Origin: Propionibacteriaceae bacterium P6A17
GTDB lineage: Bacteria; Actinomycetota; Actinomycetes; Propionibacteriales; Propionibacteriaceae
DNA length: 64,000 nucleotides
Direction of reading: 5' to 3'
Assembly: GCA_000619965.1 (NCBI GenBank)
Contig: JHVD01000008.1
Span: 62,001 to 126,000 of the forward strand
Shown here: positions 1 through 7,777 of the stretch, in pieces
Layout: each line of letters begins with the position of its first letter
Numbering within the stretch: position 1 is the stretch's first letter
Notes under the pieces: generated by a model
What the model was told of the DNA's origin: nothing
Databases searched by the model: none
The model's input: only the letters and a program-made list of their open reading frames with translations
Translations under genes and position numbers: made by a program

Positions 1-239
1 TCCTTGCCGCGCATCCGCTGGTAGCGGGCGACGACGTCGGTGTGCGTGTAGCTGAACACGTGACCGACGTGCAGCGACCCGGAGACGGTCGGCGGGGGAG
101 TGTCGATGGAGAACACGTCGTCGCGCGAGGCGGGCCGACGGAACGCGTAGGTGCCCTCGTCGCTCCATACCTTGCCCCACTTCTCCTCGAGGCCCTCGAG
201 GATCGGCTTGTCGGGGATGCGGGAATGCAGTTCGGTCAT
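1..239 (-). CDS. valS: Valine--tRNA ligase, N-terminal part (runs off the window)
   Basis: Charges tRNA-Val with valine in the cytoplasm. Only the first 79 codons are present; the gene continues beyond base 1. The translated start contains PPPTVSGSLHVGHVFSYT, which holds the class I HIGH motif as HVGH and is typical of ValRS; the following ARYQRMRGKE also fits. The start is the ATG at 237-239. In M. tuberculosis, as recalled, valS lies upstream of folC on the same strand; here it points away from folC with a DsbA-like gene between them. Confidence 0.93.
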   Translation of the reverse strand, partial: MTELHSRIPDKPILEGLEEKWGKVWSDEGTYAFRRPASRDDVFSIDTPPPTVSGSLHVGHVFSYTHTDVVARYQRMRGK

Positions 240-331
240 GCGGGCGATCTTAGTCGGAACCGCACCCGACGAGCACCTCGCGAAACGGAGGTGCTGCCGG
301 GCGCGGGTGACGACGGCCGCGAAGACGCAGC

Positions 332-370
332 GACGCGGCCGGGCCCCGTCTCAGGGGCCGCAGCCGCGTC
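332..370 (-). terminator. GC-rich hairpin after the DsbA-like gene
   Basis: GACGCGGC (332-339) pairs with GCCGCGTC (363-370), and GGCCCC pairs with GGGGCC inside it. It lies between the end of the DsbA-like gene and the valS start. There is no U-tract on the minus strand, so termination efficiency is uncertain. Confidence 0.5.
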
Positions 371-397
371 GATGATGGTGGGCCGAAGCCGTCCGGC

Positions 398-1219
398 TCA
401 GGCGCCGAGGGGCTGGTTGGAGGGGGCGTCCTCCTCGTTGTAGGCCTTCGTGATGGCGTCGAGCATCGATTCCTCGGTGGGCTGGATGTACACCTCGTTG
501 GTCTCGGGGTTCGCGAACACCAGCTCGCGGTCGCCGATGCGGAAGGTGGGCGTGGAGCCGGCGCCACTGGCGGTGAAGCCCTCGTCGGACTTCTTGGCGA
601 AGTCGAGGTAGGCGCGCGTGCGGAACTCCTCCTGGAACTTCGTCAGCGCGTCTCCGGTGATGCCCGCCTCCTCGGCGAAGGTCTCGCGCAGCTGCTTGTC
701 GGTGTAGCTGCTGGCCTGGTTCTGGAAGAGCACCTTCTTGTACTCGCTGAACTTGCCGGCGGCATCCGCGGCGAGCGCGGCGATCGTCGCGCGCTGCGAG
801 TTGTCCGAGTTGTCGTGGGTGTCGAGGAAGTAGGTGGGCCGGAACTCGACGGTGATCTTGCCGTCGTCGGCCAGCTTCTCGTAGACCGCGCCGTAGGTGG
901 CCTCGCGCGAGGCGCAGCCGGGGCAGCGGAAGTCCTCGTAGAGGATGACGTGCGGGACGCCGTCGACGGGGGCCTTGCCCTTGTAGAGGATGCCGTACTC
1001 GGCGGTGGCATTGGGCGGGGTGAGCTGGTTGGCCGTCACCTCGACGCCACGATTGCGCAGCAGGGGCGGGATGGCCACGATCGCGATCACGGCGAGGATG
1101 GCCACGACGAGGATGCCGGCGCTGATCCCGATGATGCGGTTGGTGCGCTTCTGGCGCTGCTCGAGCTCCTGCTGCTGGCGCAGCGCGGCACGGCGGCTGA
1201 GATTTTGCTGGTTGGCCAT
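398..1219 (-). CDS. Membrane-anchored DsbA-family thiol-disulfide oxidoreductase
   Basis: A 273-aa protein with a basic, Gln-rich cytoplasmic N-terminus (1-28), one membrane helix (about 29-52) and an extracytoplasmic thioredoxin-fold domain. The active-site motif is CPGC at C99-C102, preceded by YEDFRCP as in DsbA/DSBA-like thioredoxins. The cis-proline loop is STPTF with Pro224. It probably forms or isomerises disulfides in exported proteins. The start has only a weak AAAG-type ribosome site. It lies upstream of valS on the same strand and is divergent from folC. The fold assignment is firm, but the redox direction and partner proteins are unknown. Confidence 0.88.
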   Translation of the reverse strand: MANQQNLSRRAALRQQQELEQRQKRTNRIIGISAGILVVAILAVIAIVAIPPLLRNRGVEVTANQLTPPNATAEYGILYKGKAPVDGVPHVILYEDFRCPGCASREATYGAVYEKLADDGKITVEFRPTYFLDTHDNSDNSQRATIAALAADAAGKFSEYKKVLFQNQASSYTDKQLRETFAEEAGITGDALTKFQEEFRTRAYLDFAKKSDEGFTASGAGSTPTFRIGDRELVFANPETNEVYIQPTEESMLDAITKAYNEEDAPSNQPLGA

Positions 1220-1270
1220 GGGCGTCTTTCTGGGGGGGCGATGATGCAGTATTCAACCGGGACGAACGAG

Positions 1271-1312
1271 CGCGGGACGCGAATTGTTCCCGCGTGTTCG
1301 CTACACAGTGTA
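1271..1312. promoter_or_regulatory. Divergent intergenic region dsbA-like/folC with two dyads
   Basis: CGCGGGA (1271-1277) can pair with TCCCGCG (1288-1294), giving a possible hairpin in the leader of the minus-strand gene. TACAC and GTGTA (1302-1312) form an 11-bp dyad; its minus-strand half, TACACT, could also be a -10 box for the DsbA-like gene. Role inferred from position only. Confidence 0.3.
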
Positions 1313-1367
1313 ATTGAGACGAAATCGTGACCCGCGCGCTCGGGTGGCCCCGCGTCGCGACGACGAC

Positions 1368-1373
1368 TACGCT
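1368..1373 (+). promoter_or_regulatory. -10-like TACGCT before folC
   Basis: TACGCT ends 9 nt before the folC ATG at 1383. A GAGG lies in the spacer, so both leaderless and short-leader initiation are possible. Confidence 0.35.
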
Positions 1374-1382
1374 CGAGGCATC

Positions 1383-2726
1383 ATGCACGACACCTACGAC
1401 GAGCTCGTCTCGCAGCTCACCGCGCGCTGGCCGGAGCACCGCGTCGCGCCCAGCCTGAGCCGGATCACCGCCCTGATGGACCTTCTCGGCGAGCCCCAGC
1501 GTTGCGTCCCGGTCATCCAGATCGCGGGCACCAACGGCAAGGGCTCCACGGCGATCATGGTGGAGGCGCTCCTGCGCGCCGCGGGGCTGCGGACCGGCCG
1601 GTTCTCGTCGCCGCACCTTGCCGACGTGCGCGAACGCATCGTCATCGACGGCGAGCCGATCTCGCGCGAGGCCTTCCAGGCGTGCTGGGCGGACATCCGG
1701 CCCTACGTCGAGATGGTCGACGAGCAGGCGCACGACGGCGTCGCGATGACGTTCTTCGAGGTCATCACCGGGATGGCCTACGCGGCCTTCGCGGACGCGC
1801 CGGTCGACGTCGCCGTCATGGAGGTGGGGCTGGGCGGCCGCTGGGACGCCACGAGCGTCGCCGAAGCGCAGGTCGCCGTCGTGTGCCCCGTCGGGCTCGA
1901 CCACACCCACATCCTCGGCGACTCGCTCGCCGAAATCGCGGGGGAGAAGGCCGGGATCATCAAGGAGCATGCGACGGCAGTCCTCGCCGGGCAGGACCCG
2001 GCCGCGGCCGCGGTGCTGCTGCAGCGCGCCGTCGAGGTGGGTGCGCGGGTCAAGGCCGAGGGGCCGGACTTCTCGCTGATCGACCGTCGGGCGGCCGTGG
2101 GCGGGCAGGTGCTGCGCATCGGCACCGAGGGAGGGCCCGTCGGCGACCTGTTCCTGCCGCTGTACGGCGAGCACATGGCGCGCAACGCCGCGCTCGCGGT
2201 GGCGGCCGTCGAGGCGTTCCTCGGCGGCAAGCCCCTCGCCGCTGACATCATCGCCGAGGGTCTGGGCTCGGTCGAGGCACCCGCGCGGCTCGAGCGGGTG
2301 CGCACGGATCCGCCGATCGTGCTCGACACCGCACACAACCCACAGGCCGCGCTCGCGCTGGCGCAGGGATTCTCCGAGGCATTCTCGTTCCAGCCCACCA
2401 TTGGCGTCGTCGCGATGATGCGCGACAAGGACGCCCGTGAGGTGCTGCGCACGTTCGCGCAGATCATGGACCTCATCGTCGTCACCAAGGTGCGCTCCAG
2501 CCCCCGTGCGCGCGACGTCGCGGAGCTGGCCGAACTCGCGCAGGAGTTCTTCCCCGACGGCGCCGTGCACCAAGCGGCCACGATGGAGGACGCGCTCGAC
2601 CAGGCGATCATGCTGGCCGACACGCTCTCGGAGCACGCCGGCATCCTCGTCGCCGGCTCCGTGATCGCCGCCGGCGAGGCGCGCCTGCTGCTGCACAAGG
2701 ACGAGGAGACCGTCGATGTCGCTTGA
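1383..2726 (+). CDS. folC: Folylpolyglutamate synthase / dihydrofolate synthase
   Basis: Adds glutamate to (dihydro)pteroate or folate in an ATP-dependent ligase reaction. At 447 aa it has the normal length. The P-loop region IQIAGTNGKGSTA is the Mur-ligase/FolC signature, and FSSPHLADVRERI and VMEVGLGGRWDATSV are family hallmarks. The ATG at 1383 is preferred over the upstream in-frame ATG at 1314 because GAGG lies just before it and FolC N-termini align there. The stop overlaps the start of the DUF4233 gene by 11 bp. folC-DUF4233-ndk is a conserved actinobacterial run. Confidence 0.95.
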   Translation: MHDTYDELVSQLTARWPEHRVAPSLSRITALMDLLGEPQRCVPVIQIAGTNGKGSTAIMVEALLRAAGLRTGRFSSPHLADVRERIVIDGEPISREAFQACWADIRPYVEMVDEQAHDGVAMTFFEVITGMAYAAFADAPVDVAVMEVGLGGRWDATSVAEAQVAVVCPVGLDHTHILGDSLAEIAGEKAGIIKEHATAVLAGQDPAAAAVLLQRAVEVGARVKAEGPDFSLIDRRAAVGGQVLRIGTEGGPVGDLFLPLYGEHMARNAALAVAAVEAFLGGKPLAADIIAEGLGSVEAPARLERVRTDPPIVLDTAHNPQAALALAQGFSEAFSFQPTIGVVAMMRDKDAREVLRTFAQIMDLIVVTKVRSSPRARDVAELAELAQEFFPDGAVHQAATMEDALDQAIMLADTLSEHAGILVAGSVIAAGEARLLLHKDEETVDVA

Positions 2727-3063
2727 CCCGACCAACCCCATGAACAACACGATGCGAGTGCTGCTGGTCTTCGAGGCGGTGCTGGTGTGGCTGGCGTTCC
2801 CGGGCATCATCCAGGTCGAGGGCGTCCAGACGGGGCTTGCGGTGGGCGTGTGCCTGGCGCTGACCGCCGTGTTCGTCGCCGCAGCCGGCGCGATCAAGCG
2901 ACCCCTCGGCTACCTGCTCGGCTGGCTCGGGCAGGTGGGCTTCGTCGCGCTCGGCCTCCTGACGCCGTGGATGTACGCCATGGGTATCATCTTCGTCATC
3001 ATCTGGGTGACGTCGTTCGTGCTGGGCAAGCGCATCGAGGCCAAGCGCCGCATCGACGGCTGA
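2716..3063 (+). CDS. DUF4233 small membrane protein
   Basis: A 115-aa protein with about four hydrophobic helices (roughly 12-30, 38-58, 66-83, 85-105) and a basic C-terminus (KRIEAKRRIDG). It matches the actinobacterial DUF4233 family, which sits between folC and ndk. No catalytic motif is visible and the function is unknown. The start ATG overlaps the end of folC, so it is probably translationally coupled. Confidence 0.85.
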   Translation: MSLDPTNPMNNTMRVLLVFEAVLVWLAFPGIIQVEGVQTGLAVGVCLALTAVFVAAAGAIKRPLGYLLGWLGQVGFVALGLLTPWMYAMGIIFVIIWVTSFVLGKRIEAKRRIDG

Positions 3064-3093
3064 CCATCACCCCACCGAGTAGGAGGAATTCCC

Positions 3094-3498
3094 TTGTCGC
3101 GCACGTTTGTGATCATCAAGCCCGACGCGGTCGCCGCAGGTCTTGCGGGGGAGGTGCTGCGCACCTACGAGCAGGCGGGGCTCACCATCGAGGCCATGGA
3201 GCTGCGCACGATCGACGGGGCCTTCTCCGACCAGCACTACGCCGAGCACGTGGGCCGCGAGTACTACCCGACGCTGCGCGAGTTCATGACCTCCGGGCCG
3301 CTCATCGCCCTCGTGCTCTCCGGCGACGACGCCGTGGCGCGCGTGCGCGCACTCAACGGGGCCACGGATCCGGCCAAGGCCGACGAGGGGACGCTTCGGC
3401 AGCGCTTCGGGACGACGGTGCAGCGCAACACCGTGCACGCCTCGGACGCGGACGAGACCGCCACCCGCGAGATTGCGCTCTGGTTCCCGGGGCTCTGA
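3094..3498 (+). CDS. ndk: Nucleoside diphosphate kinase
   Basis: Transfers the gamma-phosphate from ATP to NDPs through a phospho-histidine. It is 134 aa, the family size. Motifs include FVIIKPDAV at the N-terminus and the active-site stretch RNTVHASDAD with the phosphorylated residue as H115. The start is TTG at 3094, chosen because a strong GTAGGAGGA ribosome site lies about 8 nt upstream. It follows DUF4233 after 30 bp. Confidence 0.96.
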   Translation: MSRTFVIIKPDAVAAGLAGEVLRTYEQAGLTIEAMELRTIDGAFSDQHYAEHVGREYYPTLREFMTSGPLIALVLSGDDAVARVRALNGATDPAKADEGTLRQRFGTTVQRNTVHASDADETATREIALWFPGL

Positions 3499-3547
3499 CG
3501 AGCGACTGCGCGTCGATTGACGGTTCCACGACCGGGCGGGCGCGGGT

Positions 3548-3553
3548 TACAAT
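3548..3553 (+). promoter_or_regulatory. -10-like TACAAT before the radical SAM gene
   Basis: TACAAT ends 9 nt before the ATG at 3563, and no Shine-Dalgarno is visible. This fits a leaderless transcript. Confidence 0.45.
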
Positions 3554-3562
3554 CGCCCGGTT

Positions 3563-5512
3563 ATGACTGTCACCATGCGCGGCCAATCGCTCTTCCCCCA
3601 GCTCGAGCCACTGCTCGCCCAGGTCTCCAAGCCCATCCAGTACGTCGGCGGTGAGCTCAACTCCGTCGTGAAGGAGTGGGACTCCGTCGACGTGCGTTGG
3701 TGCCTGGCCTACCCCGACGCGTACGAGGTGGGGCAGCCCAACCAGGGCGTGGCCATCCTCTACGAGATCCTCAACGAACGCGACTGGATCCTCGCCGAGC
3801 GCACCTACGCCATCTGGCCCGACATGGCCGAACGGATGCGTGCAGCGGCCGTGCCGCAGTTCACCCTCGACGCGCACCGCCCCGTCGGCGAGTTCGACGT
3901 GCTCGGCGTGAGTTTCGCCACCGAGCTCGGCTACACCAACCTGCTCACGATCCTCGACCTCGCGGGCATCGCCCTGCACGCCGTGGACCGCGGCGAGCAG
4001 GACCCGATCGTCGTCGCCGGCGGCCACGCCGCATTCAATCCCGAGCCCATCGCGGACTTCATCGACGTGGCCGTCCTCGGCGACGGCGAGGAGGCGTCGC
4101 TGCACATCTCGGACATCGTGCGCGAGTGGAAACAGGAGGGACGCCCAGGCGGGCGACTCGGACTGCTCGAACGACTGGCCGCCACCGGCGCCTTCTACGT
4201 GCCGGCCTTCTACGACGTCGACTACCTCGACGACGGCCGCATCCGGCGCGTGGCCCCCAACAACCCGTCGGCGCCCTTCCAGGTCCGCAAGCACACGCTC
4301 ATGGACCTCGACCAGTGGCCGTACCCGAAGAAGCCGATCGTGCCGCTGGCCGAGACCGTCCACGAGCGGTACTCCGTCGAGATCTTCCGCGGCTGCACCC
4401 GCGGCTGCCGGTTCTGCCAGGCCGGCATGATTACGCGGCCCGTGCGCGAGCGCAACATCCAGACCATCGGCGAGATGGTGGCCGGCGGGCTGGCCGCCAC
4501 AGGGCTGGAGGAGATCGGGCTGCTCAGCCTGTCGTCGGCCGACCACTCGGAGATCGCCGAGGTGACCCGGGAGCTCGCCGATCGTTACGAGGGCACCAAC
4601 GTGTCGCTCTCGCTGCCGAGCACCCGCGTCGACGCGTTCAACATCGATCTCGCCAACGAGTTGAGCCGCAACGGGCGACGCTCCGGGCTCACGTTCGCGC
4701 CCGAGGGCGGCTCGGAGCGGATGCGGAAGGTCATCAACAAGATGGTCACCGAGGACGATCTCATCGACACGGTGGCCGCGGCGTTCGCGTCGGGCTGGCG
4801 GCAGGTGAAGCTGTACTTCATGTGCGGTCTGCCCACGGAGACCGACGACGACGTGCTCGCCATCGCCGACATGGCGGCCCGCGTGATCGAGACGGGCCGG
4901 AAGGCGGCCGGCACGAAGGACATCCGCTGCACCGTCTCCATCGGCGGGTTCGTGCCGAAGCCGCACACGCCGTTCCAGTGGGCGGGCCAGGCCGACGCGG
5001 AGACCGTCGACCGTCGTCTGCTTGCGCTGCGCGACAAGATCCGCCAAAACCGCAACTACGGCAAGTCCATCGGCCTTCGCTACCACGACGGCAAACCCGG
5101 CATCATCGAGGGGCTGCTGAGCCGCGGCGACCGTCGCGTGGGACGCGTCATCGAGCGCGTCTGGCGTGAGGGCGGCCAGTTCGACGGCTGGAGCGAGCAC
5201 TTCAGCTACGAGCGCTGGATCACCTGCGCCGAGGAGGAACTGCGCGGATTCGGCGTGGACCTCGACTGGTTCACGACGCGTGAGCGCGACTACGAGGAGG
5301 TCCTGCCGTGGGATCACCTCGACTCCGGCCTCGACCGCGACTGGCTGTGGGAGGACTGGCAGGATGCCCTCGACGAGCGCCCCGTCGAGGACTGCCGGTG
5401 GACGCCGTGCTACGACTGCGGCGTCTGCCCCCAGATGGGCACGGACATCCAGATTGGCCCGACGGGGCAGTCGCTGCTGCCGCTCACCGTGGTTCGCAAG
5501 GACCTGGCGTAG
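3563..5512 (+). CDS. TIGR03960-family radical SAM protein (B12-binding type)
   Basis: A 649-aa protein with an N-terminal cobalamin-binding-like domain (about 1-190), a radical SAM core with C278, C282 and C285 in FRGCTRGCRFCQAG, and a C-terminal cysteine-rich tail (CRWTPCYDCGVCPQMG). This is the TIGR03960 family, which normally travels with a TIGR03936/DUF2344 protein and often with rne. The substrate is unknown; an RNA or translation-related modification is a common guess and only inference. Here the DUF2344 partner is about 4 kb away at 9498, with ald and an ABC transporter between them. A strong hairpin follows the stop. Confidence 0.88.
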   Translation: MTVTMRGQSLFPQLEPLLAQVSKPIQYVGGELNSVVKEWDSVDVRWCLAYPDAYEVGQPNQGVAILYEILNERDWILAERTYAIWPDMAERMRAAAVPQFTLDAHRPVGEFDVLGVSFATELGYTNLLTILDLAGIALHAVDRGEQDPIVVAGGHAAFNPEPIADFIDVAVLGDGEEASLHISDIVREWKQEGRPGGRLGLLERLAATGAFYVPAFYDVDYLDDGRIRRVAPNNPSAPFQVRKHTLMDLDQWPYPKKPIVPLAETVHERYSVEIFRGCTRGCRFCQAGMITRPVRERNIQTIGEMVAGGLAATGLEEIGLLSLSSADHSEIAEVTRELADRYEGTNVSLSLPSTRVDAFNIDLANELSRNGRRSGLTFAPEGGSERMRKVINKMVTEDDLIDTVAAAFASGWRQVKLYFMCGLPTETDDDVLAIADMAARVIETGRKAAGTKDIRCTVSIGGFVPKPHTPFQWAGQADAETVDRRLLALRDKIRQNRNYGKSIGLRYHDGKPGIIEGLLSRGDRRVGRVIERVWREGGQFDGWSEHFSYERWITCAEEELRGFGVDLDWFTTRERDYEEVLPWDHLDSGLDRDWLWEDWQDALDERPVEDCRWTPCYDCGVCPQMGTDIQIGPTGQSLLPLTVVRKDLA

Positions 5513-5535
5513 CCCGCCCTCAGTCTCGCCCGCTC

Positions 5536-5576
5536 CCGGCAGGCGGTGCCGTGCGACGAGCGTTGCCGCCTGCCGG
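5536..5576. terminator. Bidirectional terminator between radical SAM gene and ald
   Basis: A perfect 11-bp stem: CCGGCAGGCGG (5536-5546) with CCGCCTGCCGG (5566-5576), loop 19 nt. It lies between two convergent genes and can serve both. No U-tract. Confidence 0.7.
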
Positions 5577-5584
5577 CCGTCGCG

Positions 5585-6697
5585 TCACTGCAGCGCGTCG
5601 ATGCCCGTCGTCGCAATCCCGAAGGCCTCGCCCACAGGCTGGGAGAACAGGGCACCGGCATGCGTGGACAGCCCCCGCGCGAGCGCTGGATCCCGCTGGA
5701 GTGCCTCCCGCCAGCCGTGCGACGCCAGCCGCATGACGTAGGGGAGCGTCGCGTTGGTGAGGGCCCGCGTCGACGTGACCGGCACCGCGCCGGGCATGTT
5801 GGCCACGCAGTAGAACACCGCGTCGTGGACCCGGAAGGTGGGGTCCGCGTGCGTCGTGGGGTGCGTGTCCTCGAAGTTGCCGCCCTGGTCGACCGCGATG
5901 TCGACGAGCACCGCCCCCGGCAGCATCTGGGCGACCATCTCGTTGGTGACCAGCGTCGGCGCCTTCGCGCCCGGCACCAGCGCGGCGCCGAGCACGAGGT
6001 CGGCCTCGCGGCAGAACTGCATGATCCCGAACGGGGTGGAGTACTCGGTGCGGATCGTGCCGCCGGTGATGTCCTCGATGTAGCGCATCCGCGAGACGTT
6101 GATGTCGAAGACGGTGACGTTGGCGCCCATGCCACGCGCCACCCGTGCCGCGCAGAGCCCCGCGACGCCGCCGCCCAGCACCGCCACCTCCCCGGTGACC
6201 ACGCCCGTGGCGCCGCCGAGCAGCGCGCCGCGGCCGCCGTTGAACTTCAGCAGCGCGTTCGCGCCGACCTGGGCGGCGAGCCTGCCCGCAATCTCCGACA
6301 TCGGCGCCAGCAGCGGCAGCTCCCCGCCGGGCAGCTCCACCGTCTCGTACGCGATCGACGTGGTGCCCCTCGCCAACAGCTCCTGCGTCAGCGGCCGGTC
6401 CGCGGCCAGGTGCAGATAGGTGAACAGGACAAGGTCCTCGCGCAGGAAGCCGTACTCGCTGGGCACCGGTTCCTTGACCTTCAACACCAAGTCCGCGTCG
6501 CCCCAGGCTTCGTCGGCGCCGTCGACGATCCGCGCCCCCGCCTGCCGGTAGGCGTCGTCGTCGATGCCGGAGCCGAGGCCGGCACCCTGCTGGATGAGCA
6601 CCGTGTGCCCGGCGCCGACGAGGGAGTCCACCCCCGCCGGAGTGATCGCCACCCGGTACTCGTTGTCCTTGACCTCCGCGGGGATTCCCACGCGCAT
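5585..6697 (-). CDS. ald: Alanine dehydrogenase
   Basis: Interconverts L-alanine plus NAD+ with pyruvate, ammonia and NADH. At 370 aa it matches the family length. Key residues are at the M. tuberculosis positions: K75 (VLKVKEP), H96 (FTYLHLA) and D270 (VDIAVDQGG); the NAD Rossmann motif is VAVLGGGVAG (171-180). The ATG at 6695-6697 starts the canonical MRVGIPAEVKDNEYRV, with AAGGGAG upstream. It is divergent from an amino-acid ABC transporter across a 199-bp region holding a strong inverted repeat, so a shared regulator is plausible. Confidence 0.96.
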   Translation of the reverse strand: MRVGIPAEVKDNEYRVAITPAGVDSLVGAGHTVLIQQGAGLGSGIDDDAYRQAGARIVDGADEAWGDADLVLKVKEPVPSEYGFLREDLVLFTYLHLAADRPLTQELLARGTTSIAYETVELPGGELPLLAPMSEIAGRLAAQVGANALLKFNGGRGALLGGATGVVTGEVAVLGGGVAGLCAARVARGMGANVTVFDINVSRMRYIEDITGGTIRTEYSTPFGIMQFCREADLVLGAALVPGAKAPTLVTNEMVAQMLPGAVLVDIAVDQGGNFEDTHPTTHADPTFRVHDAVFYCVANMPGAVPVTSTRALTNATLPYVMRLASHGWREALQRDPALARGLSTHAGALFSQPVGEAFGIATTGIDALQ

Positions 6698-6738
6698 CTG
6701 ATCGCTCCCTTGCGCTCGATTCGGTAACTGGTGGATCC

Positions 6739-6744
6739 ATGCTA
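6739..6744 (-). promoter_or_regulatory. -10-like TAGCAT for ald
   Basis: ATGCTA on the plus strand reads TAGCAT on the minus strand, about 40 nt upstream of the ald start, leaving a leader that contains the ribosome site. Confidence 0.35.
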
Positions 6745-6807
6745 GGGCCGTCGGCGGGCGTGCGTGGGCGGGGCCGGGAGATCGCCGTCGGTGAACAACG
6801 TGGTCGC

Positions 6808-6828
6808 TGGTCAGACGCGTCTCGACCA
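6808..6828. promoter_or_regulatory. Inverted repeat in the ald / ABC transporter divergent region
   Basis: TGGTC (6808-6812) and GACCA (6824-6828) flank a perfect 10-bp palindrome AGACGCGTCT (6813-6822). The element lies where the -35 of the transporter promoter would be, upstream of TAGGAT at 6845-6850. It is a good operator candidate for coordinated control of ald and amino-acid uptake, for example by an Lrp/AldR-type protein; the protein is inference. Confidence 0.45.
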
Positions 6829-6844
6829 CCACGGGGCGCACCCA

Positions 6845-6850
6845 TAGGAT
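6845..6850 (+). promoter_or_regulatory. -10-like TAGGAT for the ABC transporter operon
   Basis: TAGGAT lies about 47 nt before the start at 6897, leaving a leader with the ribosome site GGAGGAAGC. Confidence 0.35.
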
Positions 6851-6896
6851 GGCTGCGCGGTCACCGCCGCCCAGACCAATCGAACACGGAGGAAGC

Positions 6897-7775
6897 ATGC
6901 CCATCTCGATCAACCGTCGGTCCGTCCTGGCCCTCGCGGGTGCTGCCGCAATGCTCGCGAGCGCCTGCGCCGGCGGTGGGTCCGCCTCCTCCGACGCCTC
7001 CCAGCCGTCCTCGTCCGCCGGCGCCTCCTCGGCGACCGCCCGACTCCAGACGGTGACCCCCGGCAAGCTCACGATCGCCACCGGCGAGCCCGCGTTCTCT
7101 CCCTGGGTGGAGAACGACGCCCCCGAATCCGGCGAGGGCTTCGAGGCCGCCGTCGCCTACGCCGTCGCCGACCAGCTCGGCTTCGCCGAGGGGGACGTCG
7201 TGTGGAAGCGCACGACGTTCGACGCCGCGATCGCGCCGGGTCCCAAGGAGTGGGACTTCAATCTGCAGCAGTACTCGATCACCGAGGAGCGCCGCAAGGC
7301 CGTCGACTTCTCGTCCCCCTACTACGTGACCGCGCAGGCCGTCGTCACGATGCAGGGCTCCGCGGCCGCCGGCGCCACGTCGATCGCCGACCTCGCCAAC
7401 GTCCGGTTCGGTGTGCAGGCCGCGACGTCGAGCCAACGGATCGTGGCCGACATCGTCAAGCCCAGCACCCCGGCGCTCATCTTCAACAACTCCGTCGACG
7501 TGGTGCAGGCGCTGAAGAACCAGCAGATCGAGGCGATCGTCGTCGACCTGCCCACCGCGCTGTACCTCGTGGCGGCCGAGCTGGAGCAGGCCGAGGTCGT
7601 AGGGCAGTTCGAGGACACGCAGGGCGGCGACGAGTTCGCGCTCGTCCTGCCGAAGGGTTCGGTGCTGACGCAGCCCGTGACCGAGGCCGTCGACGCGCTG
7701 CGCGCGGACGGCACCTTGGCCAAGCTGGAGCAGGAGTGGCTGTCCGACAGCGTCAACGTCCCCGTCCTGCGGTAG
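6897..7775 (+). CDS. Polar amino-acid ABC transporter, substrate-binding lipoprotein
   Basis: A 292-aa family 3 solute-binding protein. The signal peptide is MPISINRRSVLALAGAAAML with a lipobox ending at C24 (LASAC), so it should be a membrane-anchored lipoprotein. R7-R8 (NRRSVLAL) resemble a Tat motif, so Tat export is possible. A Ser/Gly/Ala linker follows, then the mature domain with KLTIATGEPAFSPW and ITEERRKAVDFSSPYY, typical of glutamine/glutamate-type binding proteins. The ATG at 6897 follows GGAGGAAGC. It is the first gene of a three-gene operon with permease and ATPase. The exact amino acid is not determined. Confidence 0.92.
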   Translation: MPISINRRSVLALAGAAAMLASACAGGGSASSDASQPSSSAGASSATARLQTVTPGKLTIATGEPAFSPWVENDAPESGEGFEAAVAYAVADQLGFAEGDVVWKRTTFDAAIAPGPKEWDFNLQQYSITEERRKAVDFSSPYYVTAQAVVTMQGSAAAGATSIADLANVRFGVQAATSSQRIVADIVKPSTPALIFNNSVDVVQALKNQQIEAIVVDLPTALYLVAAELEQAEVVGQFEDTQGGDEFALVLPKGSVLTQPVTEAVDALRADGTLAKLEQEWLSDSVNVPVLR

Positions 7776-7777
7776 CC

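Noticed and set aside
351-2897. An 848-codon minus-strand open frame across the DsbA-like gene and folC
   Set aside because: Overlaps two well-supported genes in other frames and has no domain.
6698-7081. N-terminal extension of alanine dehydrogenase by 128 codons
   Set aside because: The extension is antisense to the transporter's binding-protein gene, and Ald homologues begin at MRVGIPAEVK.
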